Of a DNA stretch of 47,118 bases, positions 16,494 through 24,281 are shown piece after piece. A program made the translations under genes and the position numbers. Each line of letters begins with the position of its first letter. Positions within the stretch are counted from its first letter, which is position 1. The DNA lies in the NCBI GenBank assembly GCA_024281115.1, contig JAMXLI010000173.1:1-47118 (forward strand), written 5' to 3'. Under the pieces are notes generated by a model. That model did not search any database, was not told the origin of the DNA, and saw only the letters and a list, made by a program, of their open reading frames with translations. This stretch comes from Terriglobales bacterium (GTDB lineage Bacteria; Acidobacteriota; Terriglobia; Terriglobales; Acidobacteriaceae).

Positions 16494-17453
16494 TCAGTTC
16501 GCCGCCGCCCGGGCGGGGGCGGACTGGATGAGCGCTTCCACTTGCTTGCGGTCGGCCATAGCCCGGGCGCCCACGCGCGTGCAACACAGCGCGGCGCAGG
16601 CATTGGCGAACTCTCCTACCCGCCGCGGTTCCCATCCCTGCAGCAGCGCGTAAGAAAGGCCGCCCATGAAGGCGTCGCCGGCCCCCGTCGTATCCACGAC
16701 ATTCACCGTGTAGCAGGGAACGTGGACCATGCCGGAGTGATCGGCAATCAGGCAGCCGTCCTTGCCCATCGTGATCGCCACCAGGCGTGGGCCCAGCGCG
16801 AGCATCTTTTTCGCAACGCGCTCGAAGTCGTTTTCTCCCGTCAACTCGCGGGCTGCCGCCTTACAAGGCTTGAGCACGTCAAGAGAGCGCAGCGTCTCCA
16901 TCAACCCGGCCTCGGTCCCCAGGCCGGATTGAACGAAGTACGAGGGCGCCACGTCGAGGTCGAAAATGGTGCGCACCTTCGCGTTCCTGGCGATCACCAG
17001 CGCCTCCAGCACGGGCGCAAGCGGCAACTGCGAAGCCTCCGTGTGAAAGTGCCGGGCGGACTGGATGTGCCGCGCAAAGCGTTTGCAGATATCTTCAGGC
17101 GTGACCTGGGCCGTCACGTTGGGAAACATGTAGATGCAGCGTTCTCCTTCCGCATCCACGGGGATCCAGGTCAGCGACGAGAGCTCGCCCTTGCGTACCT
17201 CGATGCCCGACGTTTCGATGGAATCATCTTCGAAAGCTTTGAGAATGGTGTGGCCGTTCTCGTCGTCGCCAATCAGGCCAATCCATCCGGCGCTTGCGCC
17301 GAGACGCGCCACCTGCGTCAGATTGTTGGCGGTGACCCCGCCGGCGTGCACTTCCAGGCGCGTGGCATTCACCTTTTCTTCCGCGCCGATCAGCTTGGGC
17401 ACGATAGCGAAGAAGTCCACCGTGCAACTGCCGAGCCCGATTACATCCGCCAT
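16494..17453 (-). CDS. PfkB-family sugar kinase (ribokinase-like)
   Basis: 319 residues, full length for the ribokinase/PfkB family. The N-terminal sugar motif is HAGGVTANNLTQVARLG. The anion-hole/catalytic motif DTTGAGDAF (254-262, catalytic base Asp260) is intact, followed by a family-type C-terminal helix. It phosphorylates a sugar or nucleoside with ATP. The substrate is not determined by motif alone; between two nucleoside hydrolases and a permease, ribose or a related pentose is the simplest guess. It precedes the permease by 12 bases and follows the nucleoside hydrolase gene by 62 bases on the same strand. Confidence 0.88.
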   Translation of the reverse strand: MADVIGLGSCTVDFFAIVPKLIGAEEKVNATRLEVHAGGVTANNLTQVARLGASAGWIGLIGDDENGHTILKAFEDDSIETSGIEVRKGELSSLTWIPVDAEGERCIYMFPNVTAQVTPEDICKRFARHIQSARHFHTEASQLPLAPVLEALVIARNAKVRTIFDLDVAPSYFVQSGLGTEAGLMETLRSLDVLKPCKAAARELTGENDFERVAKKMLALGPRLVAITMGKDGCLIADHSGMVHVPCYTVNVVDTTGAGDAFMGGLSYALLQGWEPRRVGEFANACAALCCTRVGARAMADRKQVEALIQSAPARAAAN

Positions 17454-17515
17454 ACAATGCCCCCGGGGAATCTATTCCTTTTCCATATCGGCCGCAGTGC
17501 TGGACGGCGCCGCGA

Positions 17516-18631
17516 TTACTTGCGCGCCGCAGCCGGCGTGGGTCGCTTCATCAACTCGATAAATTCCGAGTAAAACTTCTCCGCATTCAGATCGTGCTGC
17601 ACGGTGACGAGCCGCTCACCCAGCCCAGGGTGCTCTTTCTCGGGCCAGCTGAGCGTGTTGCCGTAACCGGCCCCGTGGCTGATGTCTATGTCCATGTACA
17701 CGGGATATTGCTTGGTAATGATAGAAGGGTCGAGCCAGGCGAGTGCGGCCAGTTCATCCCACATGTATTCCTCATCGGCCCACTTGCCCAGGTACTTGGC
17801 CACGGGGGTGCCGGCTTGTGCAATCTGCTCGATCATTGCCTTCTTCAGCCGGGTCTTGATCGAAATATCCACCGGTGTCACCACCACGCTCGGCCAGGGG
17901 GCGCGAAGCGTTATGTGGGTGGCTTCAGGATCAAACCAGAAATTGAATTCGCGCCGGGGATCGCTGGCGAACTCGGGATCGCCAGGAGCGGGGTTCAGGC
18001 TGCCGCCCATCACCACCAGGCCCTTGGTCAGTGCCGGAAATCCCGGATCGAGCGAAACAGCCTGGGCGAGATCGGTGAGCGGTCCCCCGGCATAGATCGT
18101 GATCTCATGCGGGTATTTCCGCGCCATGCGCACCATAAAATGCGCGGCGTCCTCCGCGGCGGGCTTGGTGGTGGGATTGCCCTCGGGAAGGGTGGGCACT
18201 TCGAAAGGCCCATGGTACAGATGGTTCCACGCTCCCTCATAATTGCCTACCGGACGATCGTTCCAGGCGCCCTTGTAGGAAACGCGGCCATAAAGCTTTT
18301 CCCAGCGCTCGATCTCTTCCTTGTTGTTGATGAGCGGGAACACGGCGCCGGGCACGACCGGGATATCGGTGCGCCCGATGATTTCCAGCAGGCGCAGTGT
18401 GTGCGCCACTTCCTCATCGCGCCACTGATCGCCGCTCACGACCGTGATGCCCAGCAGGTCCACTTGCGGCGACTGGATGAAGATGAGCAGCGACTGCAAG
18501 TCCGTCGTGGCCGGGCCGCGACAGTCCTGGTCGAAAATAACTTTCTGCCGCTGCTGTGCGGCAGCGCCGGCGGTCATTGCCAGCAGCAGAATCGCAACCG
18601 CAAAGCGCCTGGCCATGTGCTTGTGTCTCAT
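17516..18631 (-). CDS. Exported nucleoside hydrolase-like protein with variant metal motif
   Basis: About 371 residues from ATG 18631 (GTG 18658 and ATG 18616 are alternatives). A signal peptide (ARRFAVAILLLAMTAGAAAQ) points to the periplasm. The body matches the IU-nucleoside hydrolase fold: KYPHEITIYAGGPLTDLAQAV, LVVMGGSLNPAPGDP, EFNFWFDPEATHI. The normal calcium motif DxDxxxDD is rearranged to FDQDCRGPATTD (Asp34, 36, 44). The HD pair near the C-terminus reads MWDELAAL, with Trp in place of His. It likely cleaves N-glycosidic bonds of nucleosides or a related riboside, but substrate preference may be altered. Neighbours are a Qng1-like glycosylase upstream (31 bases) and the PfkB kinase downstream. 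Confidence 0.85.
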   Translation of the reverse strand: MRHKHMARRFAVAILLLAMTAGAAAQQRQKVIFDQDCRGPATTDLQSLLIFIQSPQVDLLGITVVSGDQWRDEEVAHTLRLLEIIGRTDIPVVPGAVFPLINNKEEIERWEKLYGRVSYKGAWNDRPVGNYEGAWNHLYHGPFEVPTLPEGNPTTKPAAEDAAHFMVRMARKYPHEITIYAGGPLTDLAQAVSLDPGFPALTKGLVVMGGSLNPAPGDPEFASDPRREFNFWFDPEATHITLRAPWPSVVVTPVDISIKTRLKKAMIEQIAQAGTPVAKYLGKWADEEYMWDELAALAWLDPSIITKQYPVYMDIDISHGAGYGNTLSWPEKEHPGLGERLVTVQHDLNAEKFYSEFIELMKRPTPAAARK

Positions 18632-18662
18632 AATTTGGCTCGCGTGTTCGCTTGCCACCCGC

Positions 18663-19784
18663 TCAATACATGATCGTGCGCGTCAGGTGGTGCGGCCAGA
18701 ACGTCGTGTGATAGTGCGTCCACAGGCGCGCGTCCACCTGCGGGATGATGATCTGCAGCTCGGGCGGCCGGAGCCGGTTGATCTCCTCGGCCAGCAGCGC
18801 CGTGGCGTAGAGGGTATGCGCCCGGATCTCAATTTCCTGCGTGCTGTCGCGCGTTACTATGTTGTGCTGCTCAATGGCGGTATCCAGGGCGGGCGAGTAC
18901 CGCAGTATCTTCATGAGCCTTAGGGCAGCGGGCACAATGTAGTCGGCAAAAGCCGTCATGCGGCCGGGGTCTTCAAGCTTGAATGCGCCGCTCGATCGCA
19001 AGGTGCTGTAGAGCATCCATACGCCCAGCTGCGGCAGCTTGTAGAACTTCACCTCGTGGCCGTTGTAGAGGCTGACGTCCCGGAAACGCGGGAATTCGGC
19101 CACCAGCTTCTCGACCAGGCCTTTACCGTTGTCGTAGCAGCGCGGCGAGCAGGACTTGACGAAGTTGGAGAAGCGGCCGCCATAGCGCTGGTTGAGCACG
19201 CCGCCTACCTCGCGCATCACGGCGGCGCGCTCCTCCGCCATGGGCATCTCAATGTTGCCACGAAAGATTCGCCGCAAGTCCTCTGGCGTGACTTTGGCCA
19301 GGTAGCTGCCGTCAAGCACGGGAATTCCCGCATCCAACGCGCGCTTCAGGCAGGCGAACATCGCATCCGAATCGGACCAGTGACGCCCGGCATAGTCCAC
19401 CTGGAACTTCACGTTGGTGGCGAAGTCGGTGAAGGCGAAGTCAATCGAATCGGCCACCAGGGTGAAATCAATGCCCTGCGGGGGATCGTCTCCCACCCCG
19501 AGGGGGAGCGCGAACTCGGGCAGGGGCAGTTCCTCGTAGGCCATCCACCCGGCCACCTCGGAAATGCGTGCCAGGTCTGTGGAGACATCGCGGGAGCCTT
19601 CGATGACCGGCCGCAGACTATCCAGAACGGGGCTGCCGATGGGCTTGGGCCAGCGTGCAGCCGGAGGCGCGGTCGATGGCGCCTGGACGACCGCTCCCGA
19701 CGCGAGCCGCAGGGCGACGGGCAGCGCAGCCACGCTGCCCATGCCCTTCAAAACCTGTCGCCTTTTTGCAAAACCCGCAGGCAT
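18663..19784 (-). CDS. Tat-exported queuosine-salvage N-glycosylase family protein (DUF2419/Qng1-like)
   Basis: 373 residues. The N-terminus has a twin-arginine signal (KRRQVLKG, Arg8-Arg9) followed by a hydrophobic stretch (about 15-33). The mature part carries the landmarks of the Q-salvage (DUF2419, eukaryotic Qng1/C9orf64) family: ALDAGIPVLDGSYLAKVT, LRRIFRG, YGGRFSNFVKSC, FPRFRD (231-236), EVKFYKLPQL (244-253), FADYIVP (279-285) and IEIRAHTLYA. Characterised members hydrolyse queuosine 5'-monophosphate to free queuine. FADYIVP has Ile where family members commonly have Arg. A Tat signal is not expected for this normally cytosolic family, so a periplasmic role on extracellular Q nucleosides or tRNA debris is inferred. 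It lies 26 bases after the receptor gene. Confidence 0.82.
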   Translation of the reverse strand: MPAGFAKRRQVLKGMGSVAALPVALRLASGAVVQAPSTAPPAARWPKPIGSPVLDSLRPVIEGSRDVSTDLARISEVAGWMAYEELPLPEFALPLGVGDDPPQGIDFTLVADSIDFAFTDFATNVKFQVDYAGRHWSDSDAMFACLKRALDAGIPVLDGSYLAKVTPEDLRRIFRGNIEMPMAEERAAVMREVGGVLNQRYGGRFSNFVKSCSPRCYDNGKGLVEKLVAEFPRFRDVSLYNGHEVKFYKLPQLGVWMLYSTLRSSGAFKLEDPGRMTAFADYIVPAALRLMKILRYSPALDTAIEQHNIVTRDSTQEIEIRAHTLYATALLAEEINRLRPPELQIIIPQVDARLWTHYHTTFWPHHLTRTIMY

Positions 19785-19810
19785 GCCGCGCGGCTCTTGA
19801 CTCGGTCCCG

Positions 19811-22800
19811 TCAGAAGTTAAACCGCAATCCGAACTGCGCCGCGAACGGCAAGCTGCCCGGGGAAATCTGGTCCAGCGTGCGGTAGCGGGTAAAGGCGCC
19901 GCCGGGACTGGACGGCGTAGTTGGCTGCCCCGGCTGCGGAGTGCTCGCTAGAACAGGGTCCACGAATGCGGAGTTGTCCGGGTTGGAGTAGAGATTTCCC
20001 CGGTTGGTGAGGTTGAACAGGTCCACCAGGAACTCTACGTTGTAGCGTTCGCTGAACTTGAACTCTTTATCCACGCGAAGGTCATCCTGGACAAAGCCGG
20101 GCTGGCGGCCGGGATAGCGGGGCAGCAGGAACGACCCGCTCGAGGTCACCACCACCGGGCGGTCGTTGGAAGCCACTCCCTGGTTGCTGACTCCATCATT
20201 GTTCACGTCCACCGTCGTGTAGGCGGGGTAGGCCAGGCCGCTGCGCACCTGGATCGAATCGCTCAGGGTGAAACCATAGGGCAGCGTAGCCACAATGGCT
20301 CCCTTGAATTGATGCCGGATGTCGAGGCCATTGATGCCGTAATCCAGCCCCACCCGGAACGGATCCTGCGGGCCAAAGAACGTGTCGGTATCGCGTTCGC
20401 TGGCAGCGTCATCCTTGTTCCGCGAGAGGGTATAACTGCTGAAAAACTGGAAGCGCTTGGAGAACGACTTTTTGGCGCTCAGCACAAATTCGTTGTAATT
20501 GGCCTTGCTGAAGCTGCCCAATTCGGCCGCTTGGCCGATCGTAGGATCCACGGGTTGCGGTCCGAAACCGGTAGCCGTGTTGGTTTGCATGATGGCGCGC
20601 CCGAACTGGTCATAATGGTCCACCACCACGTTCCGCGACCACAGGGTTGTGCTGAACCCGCCGGTGCGCAGGCGGTCGGAGTGCGAGTAGGCAAACGTCG
20701 CGTTGAAGGTCCAGTCGCGCAGGTGCTGCTCCACCCCCACGGTGATATTGGCCACGCGCGGATTTTTGAAATCCGGGTCCACGTAATTGATTCCCGGCGG
20801 CCCGATTGCCGCGAACAGCGGATCGTTTGGTTGCAGCGTGGAGGGAAACAGGTTGGGGAAGCCGCCCGGCGGCAAGCAGGTGGGATTGAAGAAACAGAAC
20901 AAGGTGGCGGTCTTCTCACTGCCCGACGTGGGGAAGAACAGGAGCGGCGTCTGCGCGTAGTAGTAGCCCAGAGCAGCGTGCAGGAGCGTGATCCGGTCCT
21001 GCGGGCCCAGCCGGTACGACAATCCCAGGCGTGGTCCAAACTGCTCCCAATCGTTGGGCACCTTCTGGGGGACCTTCGCCAGATGGCTGCCGCCCGGACC
21101 GATGGGACCTTCACCCACATACACCTGGTTCCCGGGCGTAGGGCTCTGCGGCTGCGGGTTCTTGCTGCCATCCCAGCGCAACCCGTAGGTCAGCGTGAAG
21201 CGGTCGCTCACGCGCCACTTGTCTTGCCAGTACAGCCCGATCCCGATCTGATGGTTGGGCGCCAGCGGCGCTGCCTGGAAGATATCCTTCCCGTTCAACC
21301 CGAATCCCTGAATAAATCCGAAAGGCTGGCGCGCCTCGAAGTCTTCCAGGGTACTGAACAGGTAGCTGCCCCGGCTCCAGCCCGCGAACGTATCTTTTCG
21401 ATCGAAAAAGATGTCAACGTCGCCGCCAAACTTGATGTCGTGCTTGCCGAAGATGTAGTTGAAGTTGTCTTGCGGCTGCAACTTGCCGTTGTCGCCATTG
21501 ATGGGAAGGAAGAAACGCTGGCCGAAGGTGCCGGTGTCGTTGATCTGAACTTCGGGTGTGTTGCCGTTTGGGTGACGGGGCCGGGTCTCGCCCGATAGCA
21601 GGACCTTGAATTCGTTCAGCTTGTTCTGGCTGAAAACAGTGTTCAGCGTGAACACCGAGTTCACACCCTGGTTGTGAAAGTTTTCCGTGTTGTCAAAGGC
21701 TGCCGAGGTCTCGTTCTGCCCGCGACCGCCGGTGAAGCCGTTGGTGTGGTTGCGGGTGAAAAATGCGCGCGCACTAAAGTGGTTACGGGAGCTGACCTGC
21801 CAGTCGTAATGTCCCAGGATCGAAAACAGGTTCTGAAACTGGTTATGGGAGCCTTCCAGAGACGCCAGGTTGGAAATCCCCAGCTCCGGCACGGCGACGC
21901 CGTTCACATCGCGGGCGAATCGGGTAATCAATGGGCCGTGTTGCTGCTGGCGGTCCACGGCGAGGAACAGAAACTGCTTGTCGCGAACGATGGGAAACCC
22001 GATGGCGCCTCCGTACTGATGTTGCGCGGCAACATTAGGCGGATTGCCCAGCGCGTCCTGCGCGGTCAGGTTCTTATGGCGCAGAAAGTAGTGCACATCG
22101 CCGTGCACGTCGTTGGTCCCGGATTTGGTGATGACGTTCAGCAGCCCGCCGGTCGAGCGCCCGAATTCGGGAGCAAACCCGTTGGTGACGACTTCAAACT
22201 CCTGTACCGCATCGAGGGGGATGGTGAAGTTCTTGGTCTCCAGCGAACCGAAGAACTCGCCAAAGGAGTTGTTGAAGGAGTCGCCGCCATCAATGGCGAT
22301 GCCGGTGTAATCGCTCTGCTGCCCGCCCAGGCGGATGCCGCCACGCAATCCGGGCACCACCTGGGCCGAGGGAGTCAACTGGGCGAGGTCGCGGTAATCG
22401 CGGCCGCTCAGCGGGATGCTAGCCACGCTCTGCGAATTGAGCAGCTCGGTGACGCCCGTCTGGGTGACATCCACCGCCTGCGCCGTTACCTCCACCTGTT
22501 CCGTGGCTCCCTTGACCGCCAGGTCGATGTCCAACTGCAGGTTGCTGCCGACGTGCAATTGCACGTTGTCCACCTTGGAGGTGGCAAAATTGGGGGATAC
22601 GGCCGTGATTTGGTACGAACCCGGCGGTACTTGGGCGAAGTTGTACGCTCCATTCGCATCCGACTCCGCGGCGCGCTGAAATCCGGTGGACGGGCTGACC
22701 AACGTGAGCTTCACGCCGGGAATGACGGCATGCGCCGGATCGTAGACGATGCCGTGAATGTCGCCGCGTTCCAGCGTCTGGCCCGCAGCCAGCAGGGTCA

Positions 22801-22843
22801 AGCAGGAAAGCAGCAGCAGAAGCAGCGCGGAGTTACGCATCAT
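19811..22843 (-). CDS. TonB-dependent outer-membrane receptor, Oar-like, with carboxypeptidase-regulatory domain
   Basis: 1010 residues from ATG 22843, which has GGAGG seven bases upstream; the longer TTG frame at 22987 coincides with the promoter and is rejected. A signal peptide (LLLLLLSCLTLLAAGQ) is followed by a CarboxypepD-regulatory-like beta domain (about 25-105, GIVYDPAHAVIPGVKLTL). A plug region (VTELLNSQSVASIPLSGRDYRDL, shown only in part) and a large 22-strand-type barrel follow, ending in aromatic Phe (FGLRFNF). Such receptors import bulky ligands powered by TonB; ligand unknown. Being followed within one operon by a glycosylase, nucleoside hydrolase, sugar kinase and permease, nucleosides or nucleic-acid fragments are the likely cargo (inference). 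Confidence 0.92.
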   Translation of the reverse strand: MMRNSALLLLLLSCLTLLAAGQTLERGDIHGIVYDPAHAVIPGVKLTLVSPSTGFQRAAESDANGAYNFAQVPPGSYQITAVSPNFATSKVDNVQLHVGSNLQLDIDLAVKGATEQVEVTAQAVDVTQTGVTELLNSQSVASIPLSGRDYRDLAQLTPSAQVVPGLRGGIRLGGQQSDYTGIAIDGGDSFNNSFGEFFGSLETKNFTIPLDAVQEFEVVTNGFAPEFGRSTGGLLNVITKSGTNDVHGDVHYFLRHKNLTAQDALGNPPNVAAQHQYGGAIGFPIVRDKQFLFLAVDRQQQHGPLITRFARDVNGVAVPELGISNLASLEGSHNQFQNLFSILGHYDWQVSSRNHFSARAFFTRNHTNGFTGGRGQNETSAAFDNTENFHNQGVNSVFTLNTVFSQNKLNEFKVLLSGETRPRHPNGNTPEVQINDTGTFGQRFFLPINGDNGKLQPQDNFNYIFGKHDIKFGGDVDIFFDRKDTFAGWSRGSYLFSTLEDFEARQPFGFIQGFGLNGKDIFQAAPLAPNHQIGIGLYWQDKWRVSDRFTLTYGLRWDGSKNPQPQSPTPGNQVYVGEGPIGPGGSHLAKVPQKVPNDWEQFGPRLGLSYRLGPQDRITLLHAALGYYYAQTPLLFFPTSGSEKTATLFCFFNPTCLPPGGFPNLFPSTLQPNDPLFAAIGPPGINYVDPDFKNPRVANITVGVEQHLRDWTFNATFAYSHSDRLRTGGFSTTLWSRNVVVDHYDQFGRAIMQTNTATGFGPQPVDPTIGQAAELGSFSKANYNEFVLSAKKSFSKRFQFFSSYTLSRNKDDAASERDTDTFFGPQDPFRVGLDYGINGLDIRHQFKGAIVATLPYGFTLSDSIQVRSGLAYPAYTTVDVNNDGVSNQGVASNDRPVVVTSSGSFLLPRYPGRQPGFVQDDLRVDKEFKFSERYNVEFLVDLFNLTNRGNLYSNPDNSAFVDPVLASTPQPGQPTTPSSPGGAFTRYRTLDQISPGSLPFAAQFGLRFNF

Positions 22844-22958
22844 TATCTTCCTCCACAGGAAACCGGCGGCGCAGCACACACCTCCTCCGGCAACATCCCA
22901 AATCCGTGTGGCATTAGAAACGAGCAAGAAGTTCCCGGCCACATCCGATTTGGCGCGA

Positions 22959-22987
22959 ATTAAACGATTAAAAATTCCGCCTGTCAA
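22959..22987 (-). promoter_or_regulatory. Strong sigma-70 promoter for the receptor operon
   Basis: On the minus strand, TTGACA (22982-22987) is separated by exactly 17 bases from TTTAAT (22959-22964, five of six to consensus). The predicted start is near 22952, giving a leader of about 110 bases before ATG 22843. The spacer and -10 are AT-rich in a GC-rich genome. It is the best promoter match in the window. Confidence 0.7.
22960..22971. promoter_or_regulatory. Candidate LacI-family operator overlapping the -10 box
   Basis: TTAAACGATTAA, an imperfect palindrome with central CG and TTAA arms, has the shape of LacI/GalR-family operators. It covers most of the -10 box and the start of the spacer of the receptor-operon promoter, the classical repressor position. 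A LacI-family gene lies 3.3 kb away at 26270. No second copy was found by eye in the neighbouring spacers. Confidence 0.45.
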
Positions 22988-23041
22988 GAAGTTAATGGCG
23001 GGTGACGCAGCCTCGCAAACCGAGAATCCAGAACCGCGGCT

Positions 23042-24085
23042 CTACGGCTTGCCCTTGATCCGGCTGACGAACATGTCCAGGAAGCGCTGCGGCTTTACAT
23101 CCACGCACACGCGCGCGTTGGCCGGGAGCTTTTCCAGTCGATCGATGGTGTAGTGATCGCCCTCGAGAACATAGTGCTCGTTGTAACCCTCGCGGTTGGC
23201 GACCGTTTCGCCGCGGGTGAACTGGCCCTGCGTCTCCACATCCACTCGCATCAGGCGGGTGGTGACCACGCCCGGATCAATGGCCACGCCCATGGCCAAG
23301 GGATCGTACATGGCGGCGCCTTCCATTCCGTATTTCTTGCCGGTGCTGACCATGAACTTACCGATTTGCGCGGAGAATTGTGCCAGCGGCCTGGGCGAAG
23401 AGGCGAGATCGCGCACGTGCTCATCGGTCAACAAAGTCTTGTTGCCCACGTCCAGGCCGACCATGGTCACGGTCCAGCCGGCATTGAAGACGATCTGCGC
23501 CGCCTCAGGGTCGTTGAAAATGTTGGCCTCGGCGGCCCCGGTGCTGTTGCCCCCGGAAATGCTCCCGCCCATGATCACGATGTCCTTGACCAAAGTGGCG
23601 AGGGCGGGGTCCTTCGAAACGGCCAGCGCAATGTTGGTCAGCGGCCCCACCGGAACCAGGGTGATCTCATGCGGGTATTTACGGACAAGCTCAATGATGA
23701 GGTCCGGGCCAAAATGCGCATCGGCCTTGCACTTGGGCGAGGGAAGCTCCACGTTCCCCAGGCCGTTGCGGCCGTGCCACATCTCCGCGGTGATCAGCTT
23801 TTGGTTGAGCGGGTGCTTCGCCCCGCCGGCCACGGGAATGTCGCAGCGGTTGGCCAACGACACCATGCGTAAGGCGTTCTCCAGCCCTTGCTCCGCGGTG
23901 ACATTGCCCGGCACCACCGTGATAGCCTCGATCTTCACATCCGGTGAGTGCAGCGCCAGCATGAGGGCGAGGGCGTCATCGGTACCCGGGTCGGTATCGA
24001 GAATGATGCGTTTGGGCATGACTTGCGCCGCGCACACCACCGAAACTGCCGAGAGCGAGAGTGCGAGAAGAAAACGCAGGCTCAT
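23042..24085 (-). CDS. Exported nucleoside hydrolase (IU-NH family)
   Basis: 347 residues with a signal peptide (FLLALSLSAVSVVCAAQ). The calcium/ribose motif DTDPGTDDALA (Asp30, 32, 36, 37) is intact, together with VPGNVTAEQGLENALRM, VPVGPLTNIALAV and IVIMGGS. The usual His of the C-terminal HD pair is Tyr (AAMYDPLAMG), so the leaving-group side differs from classical CU-type enzymes. It would split nucleosides into base and ribose in the periplasm. The ATG at 24085 has GGAAGGA seven bases upstream and its own promoter, so it may be transcribed separately from the receptor operon that follows 198 bases downstream. Confidence 0.92.
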   Translation of the reverse strand: MSLRFLLALSLSAVSVVCAAQVMPKRIILDTDPGTDDALALMLALHSPDVKIEAITVVPGNVTAEQGLENALRMVSLANRCDIPVAGGAKHPLNQKLITAEMWHGRNGLGNVELPSPKCKADAHFGPDLIIELVRKYPHEITLVPVGPLTNIALAVSKDPALATLVKDIVIMGGSISGGNSTGAAEANIFNDPEAAQIVFNAGWTVTMVGLDVGNKTLLTDEHVRDLASSPRPLAQFSAQIGKFMVSTGKKYGMEGAAMYDPLAMGVAIDPGVVTTRLMRVDVETQGQFTRGETVANREGYNEHYVLEGDHYTIDRLEKLPANARVCVDVKPQRFLDMFVSRIKGKP

Positions 24086-24106
24086 CGAGTGTCCTTCCGT
24101 CAGGCG

Positions 24107-24135
24107 GTTCTACTTGAAGCGTCTCCGGGCGTCAA
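24107..24135 (-). promoter_or_regulatory. Probable promoter of the nucleoside hydrolase gene
   Basis: Minus strand TTGACG (24130-24135), 17-base spacer, TAGAAC (24107-24112). Five of six and four of six matches to consensus, about 22 bases before the start codon, in the divergent spacer with the TPR gene. Confidence 0.5.
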
Positions 24136-24234
24136 GCGAGGCGCGCTGCCGGCCCTCTAAGCAAGATTCTCACCGCGCATCCAAAAGATTTTGCGAGGCA
24201 ATGGCAACGCGGCCAGCCGGCAGGAACTTCCAAC

Positions 24235-24261
24235 TTGACAGCTTCAGAATCGGGTTATAAT
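24235..24261 (+). promoter_or_regulatory. Promoter with consensus -35 and -10 boxes, short spacer
   Basis: Exact TTGACA (24235-24240) and exact TATAAT (24256-24261) with a 15-base spacer, two shorter than optimal. The ATG of the TPR gene follows 20 bases after the -10, leaving a leader of roughly 13 bases containing GAGG. The short spacer suggests dependence on an activator or DNA twist. Confidence 0.55.
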
Positions 24262-24281
24262 GCCCGTCCAGCGAGGTTCCC

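Noticed and set aside
15648-17573. A 641-codon open frame on the plus strand
   Set aside because: It is antisense to the permease and PfkB genes, which have clear family motifs; its composition (His/Arg/Gln-rich) is that of a mirror frame in GC-rich DNA.
20309-22963. Two 429-codon plus-strand frames inside the receptor gene
   Set aside because: Both are antisense to a well-supported TonB-dependent receptor and lack motifs.
22844-22987. TTG start of the TonB receptor at 22987
   Set aside because: The 48 extra residues are not a signal peptide, the TTG is the first half of the -35 box, and ATG 22843 has GGAGG.
18663-24085. Siderophore or polysaccharide uptake as the role of the receptor cluster
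   Set aside because: No glycoside hydrolase, SusD-like protein or siderophore enzyme is linked; the linked enzymes are nucleoside-directed. The receptor ligand itself cannot be read from sequence.
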